A stretch of 64,000 nucleotides of DNA, taken from positions 1,054,001 through 1,118,000 of the forward strand of contig JAPVLO010000056.1 of NCBI GenBank assembly GCA_027257055.1. The letters run 5' to 3'. Under the pieces are notes generated by a model. It worked only from the letters and a program-made list of their open reading frames with translations. It ran no database searches and had not been told where the DNA came from. Within the stretch, counting starts at the first letter, position 1, and every line of letters begins with the position of its first letter. Shown here in pieces: positions 9,775 to 21,299 of the stretch. The stretch is from Cephalopachus bancanus (Eukaryota > Chordata > Mammalia > Primates > Tarsiidae). A program made the translations under genes and the position numbers.

Positions 9775-10160
9775 TGAATCCTATGGAAAGTTTTCAAGAC
9801 ATAGTAGACATAAACATGAAAACAAGTAGTGATGGTGGTATGAAATAAAATGTTGTAGAAACACAGAAGGAGTCGGGGGGAGATCATTTTTCACTGGAAG
9901 AATTAAAAAAAAAGCAGATCTTAATTTTGGATTGTGAAAGAGGTGGTATTTGAGCTGATCCTTTAAAGATAATAGAGGTTTTTTGTTTTTTTTTTTGAGT
10001 TGGAGTCTCACTCTGTTGCTCAGGCTGGAGTGTGATAGAGATCTTAATGTGTAGATGTAGGGCAGCAGATAGGGGTGGAGAGGGGGAAATTTACATAATT
10101 AAAAAAGTGGTTGCTGGTACATTTCAGGTGGAGGAAGAACAAGAAGGATATTTTGGGGGA
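9775..10160 (-). repeat. L2 LINE fragment, split by a short Alu insertion
   Basis: Reverse L2 text on both sides of the Alu piece: 'agaggtggtatttgagctga' and 'tcctttaaagataatagag' before it, 'gagatcttaatgtgtagatg' and 'atttcaggtggaggaagaac' after it. Confidence 0.6.
9980..10033 (-). mobile_element. Severely 5'-truncated Alu (about 45 bp plus tail)
   Basis: A T-run (the A-tail in reverse) followed by 'gagttggagtctcactctgt' and 'tgctcaggctggagtgtg', after which Alu similarity stops. Only the 3' end of an Alu right arm is present. Similar short motifs (gataatagag before, gatagagat after) may be the target-site duplication. Confidence 0.85.
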
Positions 10161-10214
10161 GAGAAATAGTCCAGTTTTCCTGGGACATACAATGCACAAC
10201 AAGGGAAGTAAGTA

Positions 10215-10460
10215 ACCATACTATAACAAAAAGAGCACTTGGACTTGGTGAAAGCCTGAAATCAAAATTGTGTCCATGCTACCCCACTTATCGCATAATC
10301 TTAAACGTACCCTTTACCTTTTTGAGTTTATTGTTCCTCATTAATTATGAAGATAATAATGCTTGCCATTCGGAGTGGTGAAGATTTTTTATGCACTAGT
10401 TTTTATGAAGGTGCCAGAGGATGCTTATCAAGGTGCTCAAAATAGCTGCTCAACACATTT
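10215..10460 (+). repeat. MIR SINE
   Basis: Forward MIR: 'agagcacttggacttggtga', degraded middle with 'tttttgagtttattgttcct', 'gaagataataatgcttgcc', then 'ggtgaagattttttatgcac'. Confidence 0.55.
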
Positions 10461-11100
10461 GAAATTTCTTTTGGTATTCTTGGCAAAGGGCTAGACACTA
10501 TGAAGGATAGAAAACCAAACAAGGCTGATCTTAGCTGGCCTCAGTATCACAGTTTGGGTAGTATGCCTAATCTTCTCATTCATGTGTTATTGGACATGTA
10601 TATTAATCTCTATGGACCTCCATTTCCTTGTCTGCATTTGGGGATTGTTGATCAGGAAGGAACCCTTTACATTATTCTTTCCACATTTCACCTTGATCCT
10701 TGACCTCACTTTCAGGGAAGAATTTACATTCTACCTCCCTTTCAGTGCTGAGCAGAACATGTACAGACTCTTTCTTATCCTGATTCTTAATTATTTCTAA
10801 ATGAAAAGATCTAATGTGATAGGTACCAATGAAAGCCAAACTCCAACCGCTTCCCGGTAGGTAGGGTCACTGCCTTGGACAAGAATCCCCAACTTCTGTT
10901 CTGTGTTCCAGTTTTGCCACCTATAGCTAGGCAGCTGCTAGTCTGCTAGTCAGGGTAGTATATCAAGGGGTAAATGTAGGTCATATCACCTTCAGATGGA
11001 AACTTAAGCTATGGTCTCTAAGAGAGTTAATCCATAACTCTTGTAATTTTGAGTTATAAGAGTAACCAGAATGGTCACAGATTTTTGTACCTGTTTCATT
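10461..11100. other. No recognised feature
   Basis: Unique-looking sequence with weak MIR-like bits around 10600-10650. Frames at 10500-10800 overlap in two registers and match nothing. Confidence 0.35.
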
Positions 11101-11104
11101 GGGA

Positions 11105-11458
11105 GGTAGAATCCATTTCTCTACCACTGCAGTCTGGACTGGCCTTATGACTTGCTTTGGCTAAAGTGAGAAGCAGAAGTGATTGTGTGAATCCTGAACC
11201 TGGGCTTCAAGAGATCTTACCTTAACATACAAATGAAGGGAGACCCCATGGAGAGAGGTCCTAATCATCATAGACTAGTCAGATTCTGGTTGACCCATGA
11301 GTTGATGCAGCTGTATCGACGAGCTCAACCTTAATCACCTACGCCCAGCCCAAATCAGCAGAAATGCCCAGCTGACCTATAGATTTACAATCAATAAGAA
11401 GTAGTTATTGTTTTAAGCTCCTAAATTCTGAGGTGTTTGCTATGTGGCCAAAGCTAGT
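11105..11458 (+). mobile_element. MLT1-like MaLR LTR
   Basis: Resembles mammalian MLT1 LTRs: 'tggactggccttatgacttg', 'gaagcagaagtgattgtgtg', 'gagaccccatggagagaggt', 'cagctgacctatagatttac', and the 3' part 'gttttaagctcctaaattct' with 'gaggtgtttgctatgtggcc'. Solo LTR with no internal retroviral sequence nearby. Confidence 0.7.
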
Positions 11459-12019
11459 TGATTCACATGATGATGACATAAATTTACAATGTGACGTTTG
11501 TTTCCTTTTGGCTGTTGATCTTTGTGTGATGAGCCATTTTTACTGTAGAAGGGAGAGGGTACCTAGCACCTTGAACCACTATGGGAATGACAGCTTCCTC
11601 ACAAGGTTGCCATCAATCTTAAGAAGACTTTCAGATATGGCCACCCAATTTATGAACAGCACCCTTGAACATCTCGGCCAATGTAATATGTACTCCATGA
11701 GACCAATGGTGCTCTCTGGATTTGCACAAAACAGATGGCCCTAGGATTAAGCAAGATAACGTATGTAAAGTCTCTGGCATGTAGATACGAAAAAAACATT
11801 TATTTTTATGATAATTTCTTGGTATTGAAATATTTTACTCAGTTGAATTTTATGATTATTAATACTTAATTATCAGATAAACTTCCTTTTTCCCATCAGA
11901 GACGTGTCTGGAGAGTGATGATAGTGGAGGTGGTAGATAAGATGATCTATAAGGTTCTTTCCAGCATGGCTACTCTGTGATTCATGGTCTAAAGCAAATC
12001 TTCTCATAAAAAGAAGCTA
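11459..12019. other. No recognised feature
   Basis: Unique sequence. The 103-codon frame at 11433-11744 begins inside the LTR and looks like chance. Confidence 0.4.
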
Positions 12020-12330
12020 AAACACATGGCCCTAGCAAACTCCTTTGGTGAAATTGGGGGCACGGCCCCAGAAGCACAGCACGGCAGGCCATCCGTCAGG
12101 CAGCCATGTCAGCAGCCTGAGAGACAGCCCATAAAGCTGCCAAAACTGCTCTTTGTGCTGCCCCAATCAAAGAGGAGGCAGAGGCAAGGGCCCCTGTGCC
12201 AGGGCAACCCTGACTGGCAGGAAAGAGACTGCGCTGTGTTCTGAGAAGGAAACCAAACAGTTAATGCACCATCGGAGCCACAAATAAATCTTTTGGTTTG
12301 AGATCAAAAGCAAGCAGCATAGGAAACTGG
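12020..12330. promoter_or_regulatory. Candidate conserved non-coding element
   Basis: About 300 bp without repeats, moderate GC with CpGs, ending in an AT-rich stretch with a TCF/LEF-like AGATCAAAAG (12301-12310). A 72-codon frame (12026-12244) lies here but is low-complexity Gln/Pro/Arg and shows no family resemblance. Judged by texture only. Confidence 0.3.
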
Positions 12331-12459
12331 AAAAAATGATGAGATGTCTTTTTTCCTGTCCCCTCCCCTGTATCCCACCCAGCTCCTGAATGTTTTCACC
12401 AGACCTAAAGCTCCCAAGAACAGTTCTTGAGTTCTTGAATTTTGCTTACTGTAAATAGA

Positions 12460-12790
12460 GCTTTGGAAAGGACACTAAAGCTGGAGGAACCTGAGTTTCA
12501 GTCCTGGGCTTTCTACTCACCAGCTATGTGACCATGGACACTGATGTCTGAGTCTCACCCCAGAAACTTATTTAAGCAATCTGGGCTGGTACCTGCTCGT
12601 CAGAATGATTTACTAACTCCCTGGGTGGTTCTGCATGGCAGTCAGAGTTGAAATCACTTATTTAACTATTCTAGGCTTTGGGTCCCTCATCTGTAAAATG
12701 GAGATGATACATTTCACTTTGCAGTGTTGCTGTGAAAACCTATACAGATGAATAATGAATATGAAAGGGCAATGATTACCATCGGGCCCT
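12460..12790 (+). repeat. MIR SINE, apparently interrupted
   Basis: MIR left part ('ctaaagctggaggaacctga', 'tttctactcaccagctatgt', 'gaccatgga') and right part ('gtccctcatctgtaaaatgg', 'agatgatacatttcac') are separated by about 110 bp (12545-12655) that reads somewhat like a MER5-type hAT MITE ending 'gtcagagttgaaatcac'. The MIR match is good; the insert identity is weak. Confidence 0.75.
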
Positions 12791-13394
12791 GAGGCAAGTA
12801 CACATAGGTCCCAGGAACCAGGCTGTGTCCCTATTTAATCAGTCACCTTCAATTTCAGAAATTTGTCTTCACTCTACAGGATATAGGTCTTATATGGCAG
12901 AACCAAGTGAGACTTGAGGAATGGAGTGGGATGCATTCGTAGTGTCTTGGTCACAGGAAATACATCCCACACCCAGGGAGCTAGCTCCATTTGCTCCCAT
13001 ATTCCCTGTTTGACTGGTAACCCAGTGGCACTTGAAAATAATTAATATTGTACTACCAGTGAATGAATAAAGAAACAACTTTGCCTCACTTACCCCAGTC
13101 ACTGTTGGGGTCTGGCAGGGTGCGGGGAGGGGGATGTGTGTGACAGTAAATGTATCCTGTTTCTATTCATTCCTTGATTTATTTGGGCATGCATTACCAT
13201 GGGTTGACAGCTCAAGGGAGACAAATCCAGTTTGCAGTGTCGTTAAGGGACCGATGGTGGGTACTCCTGTAGTGGTTTTTCAGAGAAAGGTGATATTGGT
13301 GTAGGTGAAGAAACTTGGGAAAAGGTTCTAGGTAGAACTGGGTGTTTAATAAGGCACTAGCTTGCATCCTTTTAGTTTCTCACCTGGGCACATA
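12791..13394. other. No recognised feature
   Basis: Unique-looking sequence; no gene seen. Confidence 0.4.
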
Positions 13395-13975
13395 TCTTAA
13401 CCGCTCTAGATTCAGTTTCCCATTTCCCAGTCTGTTTTCCCAAAAGTAGATTCTAGCGGTGTCATTCTCCTGCTTAAATACTTTTAGGGCCCCTGCATCT
13501 CACCTGCAGAGTAAAAGCCAGACTTCTTAGCCAGGTATTCACAGCCCTCCATGGCCTGACCCCTTTCCCTTTCCAGCCTCATTTCCTTCTACATTCCTTT
13601 TTGTGCTTTGACTCAGCCCACATGGAACTATTTGACATTGTCTTGACATGCCGTGTTTTCTCACACCGGTCTGCCCTTGCACAATCTTGAAATGCTTTTC
13701 TTTCTCCATGCCCTCAATCTCCTCATTTTCTTGCCACATTGAACTCTCGGCTGTCCACCCAATAGTCCCTTTTATGTCTTTGCACAAACTACTTCCTCTG
13801 CTCTACAAATTATTTCCAATGTTGGGAATAGCCTTTCTCTTGTCCTTTGTCTTTCTGGAGAAGTACATTCTAATTTTTCAAAAACAAACGCAAATGTCTC
13901 CTCTGGTGAGTCTTCTGGTCTCCCTAATAACACTGGTTCCTCCTCTGGGCTTTCTTTGCCTGTTGCATGTCACTA
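13395..13975 (+). repeat. L2 LINE fragment, about 580 bp
   Basis: Forward L2 text over a long span: 'agtaaaagccagacttctta', 'cacagccctccatggcctga', 'ccagcctcatttccttctac', 'ctcacaccggtctgcccttg' and 'caaatgtctcctctggtgag'. The 116-codon frame 13648-13998 is within this repeat and is not a gene. Confidence 0.85.
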
Positions 13976-14534
13976 CCTCGATTATGACATCAATGTAGGT
14001 AACAAAACAGATAGAAATATGCAGGCAGTCTTTGCCCCCTTAGGCATCCCAGGTATTAAACTTTGTTTTCTACTCCTCTGTTTAGACCCCTGTTCAGGGA
14101 AAGGGAACATGGCAGCCAGCAGCTGGTTATTTGAATGGATTTATCTTCATATTGATCTTGCTTGTTCCTGGATTTGGTGTCTAGCTCTTTCCTGGAATCA
14201 GATTTTATTTGCAGGCAAAGTCAGTAAAACAGAAAGTCTCTTATAATTATTTGCTTGACTTTGCAATGTTTTATGCAATTTATGAGTTAAAAGGCTTAAA
14301 GACCAAAGGATCAAATACATATGAGGTCAACCTGCAGAAGTTGGGGAGAAGAGCCAAGGGCGGCCCATGGTCGAGTTCTTGGACTCTGTGAATTTAGGTC
14401 AGAAAATTGGCATCGAGTTTTATTATTCAGCCCCACTCCCTGACCACAAGCAACTTTGATTTTTTCCCCCACTTATTTTTATAATCGACAAGGTCAAAAT
14501 TTGGAGAACTCTACTGTTTTTCTGTTAACCTTGC
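13976..14534. other. No recognised feature
   Basis: Unique-looking sequence; frames at 13956-14391 are not supported by any similarity. Confidence 0.4.
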
Positions 14535-14710
14535 AATATCAAAGTATAACTGGAAAGAACACTGGGTTCTAATTCTCCAACGTCACTGAGAATTCTTGTG
14601 CTCTACACTTGTCTCCTCAATTGTAAAATGAGGAAATTACACAAAGGCTTCAAGATCTCTTCTAACCTGGATATTTTGATTCATTTATTTGATTCATTCA
14701 TTTATTAGTG
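14535..14710 (+). repeat. MIR SINE fragment
   Basis: Forward MIR: 'gaacactgggttctaattct', 'ctccaacgtcactgagaatt', 'tcctcaattgtaaaatgagg', then an ATTCATTTATTTGATTCATT simple stretch at the end. Confidence 0.6.
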
Positions 14711-14834
14711 TGTGCCACCCTACAGCAGAATTCAGCAGACCACCCATTTTTTTTTCTAAGCACCAGTCGAGGGCCTTGTGTCGTTCTCTTCTCTATCATT
14801 CACCGGTTAGCACCACCCAGACTTGTTGACTTCC

Positions 14835-15010
14835 CACAACAAACTCTAGGCAATTTAATTTGAAATTCAAGGTCTTCTGTAATGTGCTCCAACAGACGTT
14901 CTCCAAGAACTACTTCCCTCAGTCCCAGGCCCAGTAGACTATTTGGTATTTCCCAAAAGCCTATGTATATTCAGTCTTTGTGCTTTGACACATACATTGT
15001 CTCTGGTTCT
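14835..15010 (+). repeat. L2 LINE fragment
   Basis: Forward L2 text: 'attcaaggtcttctgtaatg', 'tgctccaacagacgttctcc', 'tctttgtgctttgacacata'. Confidence 0.6.
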
Positions 15011-15785
15011 AACATCCTTTCTGACATCAGCATTTGGTAAAATCCTATACAGGATGTCCCCAGACACAGACTCTAAGGACTCCTTGTTTGGTATTTTATA
15101 GATTCTGCATCAAGTAACTTGTTCTATTTGTCCCCCTCCTGCCTTGAATTCTGGTTTTGATATTTGGACTCTGTTCATGTTCCTATAATTAGCCTTAGGT
15201 CTTGTTCCTTATACTAGGTTTTGTTAAAATTTTTTTGAGTCCAGTGAACTCCAAGCCTGGAAGTCCTTGTCTGCTCCTTCCCCTAATCTTAGAATCTTAA
15301 ATAACTACTTGCCCTATCCATTTATTGGGTTTCCTTCCACCTAACTGAGAGACTCAGGTCAAGTGAACTACTGGCTTGTCCTCAGGCTCTTTAATTTTTC
15401 CTGCTTGACTTTCAGAGCTGCTTCTTTCCTACTTAAGCTTTCTCCTATTGCTACTTACTGACTCCAGCCTCAGTCACTGCCCTTTCCTTTCAGCTCTTGG
15501 AAGGGTTGGATCCTAGAAGCATATGTCTGACCAATCCCACTGTCACTCATGCCCTGCTGAGGCCAGGGACCAGACTCACCTGGTCATATGTAGTAACAAA
15601 GGAATTCTGATTTCTTCAGATTTTAGAATATGTGTCTTATAAGAACAGCCTTATACAAGGAACCAGAGACTTTGAATTTGCTGTTTCTAGTGTTTCTGGA
15701 GCCATCTTCTTTTTGAAGTTTTAAAAGAACATTGTATTTTGGTCAGAAACATAACTTCTTCATAGAATATGGAGAATATGAAGTC
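15011..15785. other. No recognised feature
   Basis: Unique or too old to classify; no coding signal. Confidence 0.4.
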
Positions 15786-15789
15786 ATAT

Positions 15790-15962
15790 GGGTATGACTC
15801 CAACTACTGGTGCCACACATTTATTTCCATATTACTTTGGGTAAGTTGCTTCATTTCTCTGAGCACATGTGTCCTTATCTGTTGTGATCTCTGTCACCAG
15901 GATGTTGCAAGGAATCAGTGAGGTCAGTTATTTACAATGGTACAGCACAGGGGCCACACACC
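15790..15962 (+). repeat. MIR SINE fragment
   Basis: Forward MIR: 'tttgggtaagttgcttcatt', 'tctctgagcacatgtgtcct', 'gtcaccaggatgttgcaagg', 'aatcagtgaggtcag'. Confidence 0.65.
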
Positions 15963-16509
15963 ATCAGTACCCTCCCTCCCCACCACAGTAGTTCATTTGC
16001 ATTACTTTGATAACAGATTCTTTCTTGGACCTAAAATTCCATTCTTGGAAAGGACTTCTCAAGTTTGAGGACTGCCTATTGGTTAGTATGAGCCAGACCA
16101 AAGTGAGTCCTTGCATGTCAATCGTGGGAGTTCAGATCTTTGAACTTCCACCTTTTCATTGTCTATGACACTCATAGTCACAGAGTCATTTCAATATATA
16201 TGTGCAGAAATCCAGTTTCAACATGCTCTTACCAACGTTTTTAACCACATGGAACTTGGGAGGCCTCTGCCTGAACTTCTGTGGGTAGGAAAGAGAGATG
16301 GAGTTCATCGATCCATTGTTTAAGAAGGTCTCAGAAACTAATCTGTTCTGTGAAGAGTTCAAGATGATTTTATGATTTCTGTCATTTAAATTCTAAGGGG
16401 CTTGTGTGTTTATTGTGCTTGTAGCTGCTACTGCTACTATTACTACTATTATTCTTATTGATAATATTGCTATTATTTAATGTGAAAGATGGTTGAGGAG
16501 TATTAGAAC
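15963..16509. other. Unique sequence with short trinucleotide run
   Basis: Contains a CTGCTACTGCTACTATTACT-type repeat near 16425-16460. Nothing else recognised. Confidence 0.4.
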
Positions 16510-16725
16510 AGAATGTTTAAGGCAATGGTCTTTAAAGCTGGACTGCCTGCTTCAAAGCTAAGTTCAGTTTTCTTATTATATAATTGCCACAAGGATAGTG
16601 GCAGTATCTATTTTGTGGTATGGTTCTTGGAATTCAATGTGTCAATATGGGTGAAGAGCTTAGAGAAGGGCTTGGTCAGAGTGAGCACTATGTAAGTTAT
16701 AGCTACTGTTATGGATTTAATTGTT
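16510..16725 (+). repeat. MIR SINE
   Basis: Forward MIR: 'ggtctttaaagctggactgc', 'ctgcttcaaagctaagttca', then a degraded 3' half with 'gcttggtcagagtgagcact' and 'atgtaagttatagctactgt'. Confidence 0.6.
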
Positions 16726-17239
16726 ATCATCGTGTGCAGTCATGACTTATCTTCTATTTTAGGCCATCTTTAATTGATACTGAGAATCCACTAATCCTCC
16801 AATATTGTCCTGTGCAAATCATCATGGCATGGTGTGAAATTTCCTTCACTAGAACCTGAACTTGTCAGGCCCAGGACCAGCCCAATGGATATGAAAGATG
16901 TGCTTGAGGATCCATGTTTCTCAAGTTTGGAAAGACTTACCTGGGGAGGAATAATGACATGTCAGTGCTACATATAGACTTAGAGGATAAAGATAGCATA
17001 TTTGCATGGAATATCACACTTACCAGGGACATAAGTAAATTAACTTTTAAGTAACTTCAAAACACCCAGAAATATTATAGAATGTTATAGAATATAGTGA
17101 AGTTGGCATAATTCTTAGATAAACCATTCATCCCCGAGGGACTCTTTCAGGGATCTGCTTTGGGCTTTACTTTTAGGACCTTTAGGGATACTTGATCAGT
17201 TCCCTGCATCCTTAAAGGTCCTTTGGGAGTCATGTTTGA
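16726..17239. other. Unique sequence, possible hAT MITE end
   Basis: At 17210-17253 'gtcatgtttgagaagcactg' looks like the terminal inverted repeat of a MER5-type hAT MITE, but I could not find the partner end. Otherwise unremarkable. Confidence 0.3.
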
Positions 17240-18190
17240 GAAGCACTGTCTAGCTGCACACTCTAAGAAGTGATTAGAGAAGGCAGTAGAGTGTGGGCAA
17301 GGCCTTGAAGAGTGAGCAGGAATTCTGCAGGCTACAGGGTTGGGGCACAGATTTCTGAGGAGAACATGATTAGAATAGCTTTTATTTAAAGATCATAGTG
17401 GCAGCTTGTAGTGGTGCAAAGGCAGTGAAGGAGACTGGTGGCAGGGGGACCAGTTCAAAGGCTTCTGTATTTACTCCAGGAAAGCGGTGAAGGTGTCAGT
17501 GTATCATAGGAAACTTTGCATGATGCCATAGGTTCATACGAGGAGAGAGAAGGTAATAGGAGTAAGGACCATGGGCATTTGGACCACTTCTTCATGTAAC
17601 TTACTTGTGCCTTCAGGGTCTGTTTGAGCCTTCTCTTTCCATCTCACACACACTACTTTTATTTGATGGGGAAGAGCTGCTATGCATGCCCAACTTTATG
17701 GTTTGGCGAGTCGGATAACACTCAGTTCATGATGGGCAGCTCAGGATCTCCTGGTAATTTGGTGGCCCATGATCAAATGTTCCGCTTCTGCTAAGGTGAA
17801 GTGGCAAGCCAGAGACGTGGCTATGGGGATGGAGAGAACGAGAGCAATGTTCAGGGAGATAGGAATGACTTCCTAAGGTAGGAGTAAGCCAATGTTCCGC
17901 TGGCCTGAAGGTAACAATGCCAAAGGAATGGGGGGAAGTCTTCAGGGTGTATAATCTTAGAAGAGAACAAGAAACAGCTTTTGTTTTCCGGTTTCATATT
18001 TAATTTAAAGTACACTGGGTATGGGATGGATGTTAGAGACAGTATCTTAGGAGTTCAGAGAAGAGAGCAATAGCTCTGGACTGGATGTGGCGGAGAAGTA
18101 GGGATCAGAGAAAGCTTCCATGGAGGTGGCACTTGGCCTGAGTCTCAAAGTCTCAGTAGGACTCGGGGGGAATGAGAGAGCATGGCAAAC
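17240..18190 (-). repeat. L2 LINE fragments
   Basis: Reverse L2-like text in pieces: 'ttagagaaggcagtagagtg', 'gggcaaggccttgaagagtg' (17270-17315); 'ggagactggtggcaggggga' (17430); 'gagaaagcttccatggaggt' with 'ggcacttggcctgagtctca' (18108-18150). Intervening parts are diverged and the 17580-17810 stretch may be unrelated. Confidence 0.55.
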
Positions 18191-18435
18191 ACGGGAAAGT
18201 CACCGAGCCTAAAGTCCTTAAAATAATGCAACTTGGCTCCTGACTTTGATTCACGTGGGAGGAATTCACCTAAGGCCATCAGCCAACTGGAAGAGCTCAA
18301 AGGTCAAGGTTTGTACATTTTTTCATAGCATTTTTCATTTGTTTGAGCTTAAATGAAGCTGAACCCTGCAGGGAAATGAGCACATGTTACACATCTCCGA
18401 AGCCAGAAGGCTTCATGGCCAGGAATCTACGCTGG
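18191..18435. promoter_or_regulatory. Candidate conserved non-coding element
   Basis: About 245 bp with no repeat, including 'ccttaaaataatgcaacttg', 'gactttgattcacgtgggag' (E-box CACGTG) and 'tttttcatagcatttttcat'. The texture resembles conserved enhancers; no test of conservation is possible here. Confidence 0.25.
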
Positions 18436-19354
18436 CCGAATAGTAACACAAATGACTAACGCACCCAGCTAGGTCTCATGTGGTTTGAGACCCCAGGAAT
18501 CTGGGCCAGGCGGGAGACAAACAGGCGGTGGCTCCAAGCAAGGGTGATTATGCAAGAGGCAGCCCAGTGTGGCAGAGTGTTGTTCTGGGAATTCGGAGGG
18601 AGAGTCTCTCTCCAGTGGCCTGGAACGGGCCAGGTTTCTTGTCTGGGTTTTGGTTTCCTCATGAGTGTTTTGATCTGACATACTAGGAGGCTATGGATTA
18701 CTTGACAAATATCTAGCCATGTCTGCAGCCTGATGACAGGTCCCCAAACCCAACCACATAGCCCCACTTGTTGCTCCCCAAGCCCTCTGCTTTATATGTC
18801 ATTCTGCCTTTGAGCATGAGGTTCTCTTGGCCAGGCCCAGATTCAGGAACAAGTCATTTTGTACACATTCCTACTCTCCCTTTAGCATTCAGTTAGCTGT
18901 CTCCTTTACTGGGGAGCTCTGACTTACAGACAGAGCTGGTGGTCACCTCCTTGTGTCCCCACAGCTCTTGAGTATTTGTCAATACGTAATTGTCACAATC
19001 GGGACCTTGCCAAGAAACGTCAAATGGGTTATCTCCTCTCTTTCTCCTATGGGCTTTTCAAATGCAGAGAACTCTTTGAATTGGGTTTTTCAGGTCAGAA
19101 TTCTCAGTCTTTAACAACAGGCCTGTGTGGGAAAAGGATGAATAAATGAGACAGTGACTCGCCAGAGAAACAAAATTGCTCCTAATAAAGTTGAAGAGAC
19201 TAATCTGTTACTTGGGTCTGTGTGAGTGTGCAACCTCTTTGTTTGCTTCAGAGTCAACAGGTGTTTATCATGAGACTCAGACTCCAGGATATCTTAGAAA
19301 GCAACCTCCTGATTTACTATTTTCCCCCAGCTTTGTACATGACAGGTGCAGTAT
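18436..19354. other. No recognised feature
   Basis: Unique sequence. Overlapping frames on both strands at 18456-18767 contradict each other; not called. Confidence 0.4.
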
Positions 19355-19570
19355 TAGAAAGATCGCAGGGTACAGATTTAGGATGATGTGGGTTCAAATG
19401 CAAGGTCCACCACTTGCCTTATGTTTTTTTAGAAAATCCACTTAACCCCCTGAGCCTTTCTCTCATTATCTCCAAAATTCAATAATAATATTGACTACAA
19501 AGGGTCACTGTGAGGATTAAAGGTAGAAGCATACGTACAACTACCATAAAGGTTTTGGAAAGTATGTTGA
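19355..19570 (+). repeat. MIR SINE
   Basis: Forward MIR: 'ttaggatgatgtgggttcaa', 'atgcaaggtccaccacttgc', 'ctgagcctttctctcattat', 'gggtcactgtgaggattaaa'. Confidence 0.75.
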
Positions 19571-19989
19571 ACACCTACTATACACCAATCTGACATAGAT
19601 ACACAATTAGGCTTTCCTGTAAGTTGTTTTGAAAGCTAAGCAAAGTACTGAGTTTTCTTCCAGACCGAGGACTCAGAGGTGAATTGACTTTCTTCCTAAT
19701 CGGAAGAGAAATGCAGATGGGTGGACAAGGCCAGGCCTGCTCTGTGCCTGGAAGACACCCAACTGGGCTTAGCTGTGTCCATCCTGGTGCCAAAAGACTT
19801 ATCCACAGAGCAGGGCTTTGTCCTCAGGGCCCATAGGAACAGCTGCCCCCAGCTGTGCTCGCCAAATGTGACTTTGCTCTGTTGAGGCAAGCACTGCGTG
19901 TAACCACCTTCCTAGTGATGTCCCTTCCTCCTGATGCTGGCGGGCTCTTCCCAGAGCATCCCTCCCCTAGAGCATCCCTCCCCCACAAT
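19571..19989. other. Unique sequence with a short tandem repeat
   Basis: Tandem 17-bp unit 'agagcatccctccccta' repeated at about 19953-19986. No gene recognised. Confidence 0.5.
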
Positions 19990-20190
19990 GTGAATCAGGT
20001 GATGGCCACTGAACTCCTACTCAGCACCAGGCTGTTTGAGCTGTGTTTGCTCATTGAATCTTCAACGAGCCTTATCAGCAGCCACATTGTCCCTATTTAA
20101 CGCATGGGGACACTGAAGCCAAATTATCTGAGATGCTAGAATTATGTGATTTGTCTAGCTTTAAAAACTGAATTCTTGGCTCTCTATGGT
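19990..20190 (-). repeat. MIR SINE
   Basis: Reverse MIR: 'tttgctcattgaatcttcaa', 'acattgtccctatttaacgc', 'ggggacactgaagccaaatt', 'atgtgatttgtctagcttta'. Confidence 0.65.
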
Positions 20191-20309
20191 ACTATAAGAG
20201 GGACAGATCTGTACTTCATATACAGAGGAAGACATTAAAAAGCACAACACCATAATAAAAATCACAGTAATAGTTGACATTCATTGAGCTATTTCTAGGC
20301 ACTTTTAGG

Positions 20310-20489
20310 CAGTGGTTCTTAATGGGGAGTGATTTTGTCCCCCAAGGCCCAGGAACATTTGAAAATATCTGGAGACATTTTGGAGTGCTATGGCATCTAG
20401 CAGATAGAGGCTAGGGATGCCGCTAAACATCCTACAGTATACAGAACAGCCCCCCATGACAAAGAATTATCTGGAGGTTGAGAAACCCG
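20310..20489 (+). mobile_element. Non-autonomous hAT-Charlie (MER-type) DNA transposon
   Basis: Starts 'cagtggttcttaatggggag' and ends 'ggaggttgagaaaccc'; the ends are inverted repeats of the mammalian 'cagtggttctcaac' type. The interior ('aaatatctggagacattttg', 'gctagggatgccgctaaaca', 'aaagaattatctgg') matches a common mammalian MER element. No transposase is present. Confidence 0.88.
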
Positions 20490-20499
20490 AATGTAAACC

Positions 20500-20695
20500 A
20501 TTTCAGTGGATTATGTCTTCAAAGTCCCATTAAACCTCAACAAGGTAAGTATAACTATTGTCCCTTTAAGATATAAGAAATCTGAAGTAGAGAGGTTAGG
20601 TAACTTCTTGGACTATGTCACCAGAAAGTGATGATGTTAGGAATTTGAATCTAGGGACCCCGAGTCCAGCACTCGTGACCATGGTCTTTGGGTCA
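20500..20695 (-). repeat. MIR SINE
   Basis: Reverse MIR: 'aagtataactattgtccctt', 'gtagagaggttaggtaactt', 'gatgttaggaatttgaatct', 'accccgagtccagcactcgt'. Confidence 0.8.
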
Positions 20696-21299
20696 TTAGC
20701 TCATTTGGAGATCTTCATAGTACCTGACAGAGTGTCCAGTGTTTACAGAAGTGGAAAGGCTGTGTTGTGAAGAGATGATCAGAGAAGTCCTCCTGAAAAG
20801 AATCCTGAGTTGAAATCAGACTTTCAGAGGTTCAAAGGAGCAAATGGATGTCATGTGGGCTTTTCACAGAAGGAGAATGCCTTAAAGTTTCTAAAATGCA
20901 CACAGCTCCACCATGTACCTAATGCAAAATATTCATGGGTAAGGGCAGTAGGGGACACTCTTAAGTCTCCCATAATATACCCCCTGAGCCCTGGGCAAGC
21001 CTCCATCTATGACTGTATGCTCATGGGTAAACATGCACAAAAGGGATCCTATTTAGGTGACCCCAAAGCACTTGCCAATTGGTTTTCTAGACTAATTGGA
21101 TGAATTAGTTTTCTAGATTGGTTCTCTAGGTTTTTTATTGTCTTATTCTTTGAGTGTTAATCAAGCTTCTTAAACTGACAGTTAGCATTTGATTGGACAA
21201 CCCCTTCCCTGTTTTCAGTTTACATTGCAATAGTATTAGCTAAAGAAGGTCTTCCCGGTGTTTCTTACACCCCAGTTCCTTAATATCTATACTTAAAGT
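20696..21299. other. No recognised feature
   Basis: Unique sequence; the 97-codon frame at 20810-21103 has no recognisable similarity. A local near-tandem 'ttggttttctagactaattggatgaattagttttctagattggttctctagg' motif family (TTTTCTAGA) sits at 21079-21131. Confidence 0.4.

Noticed and set aside
11433..11744. 103-codon plus-strand frame
   Set aside because: Begins within an MLT1-like LTR and matches nothing recognisable.
13648..13998. 116-codon plus-strand frame
   Set aside because: Within an L2 fragment; chance open frame.
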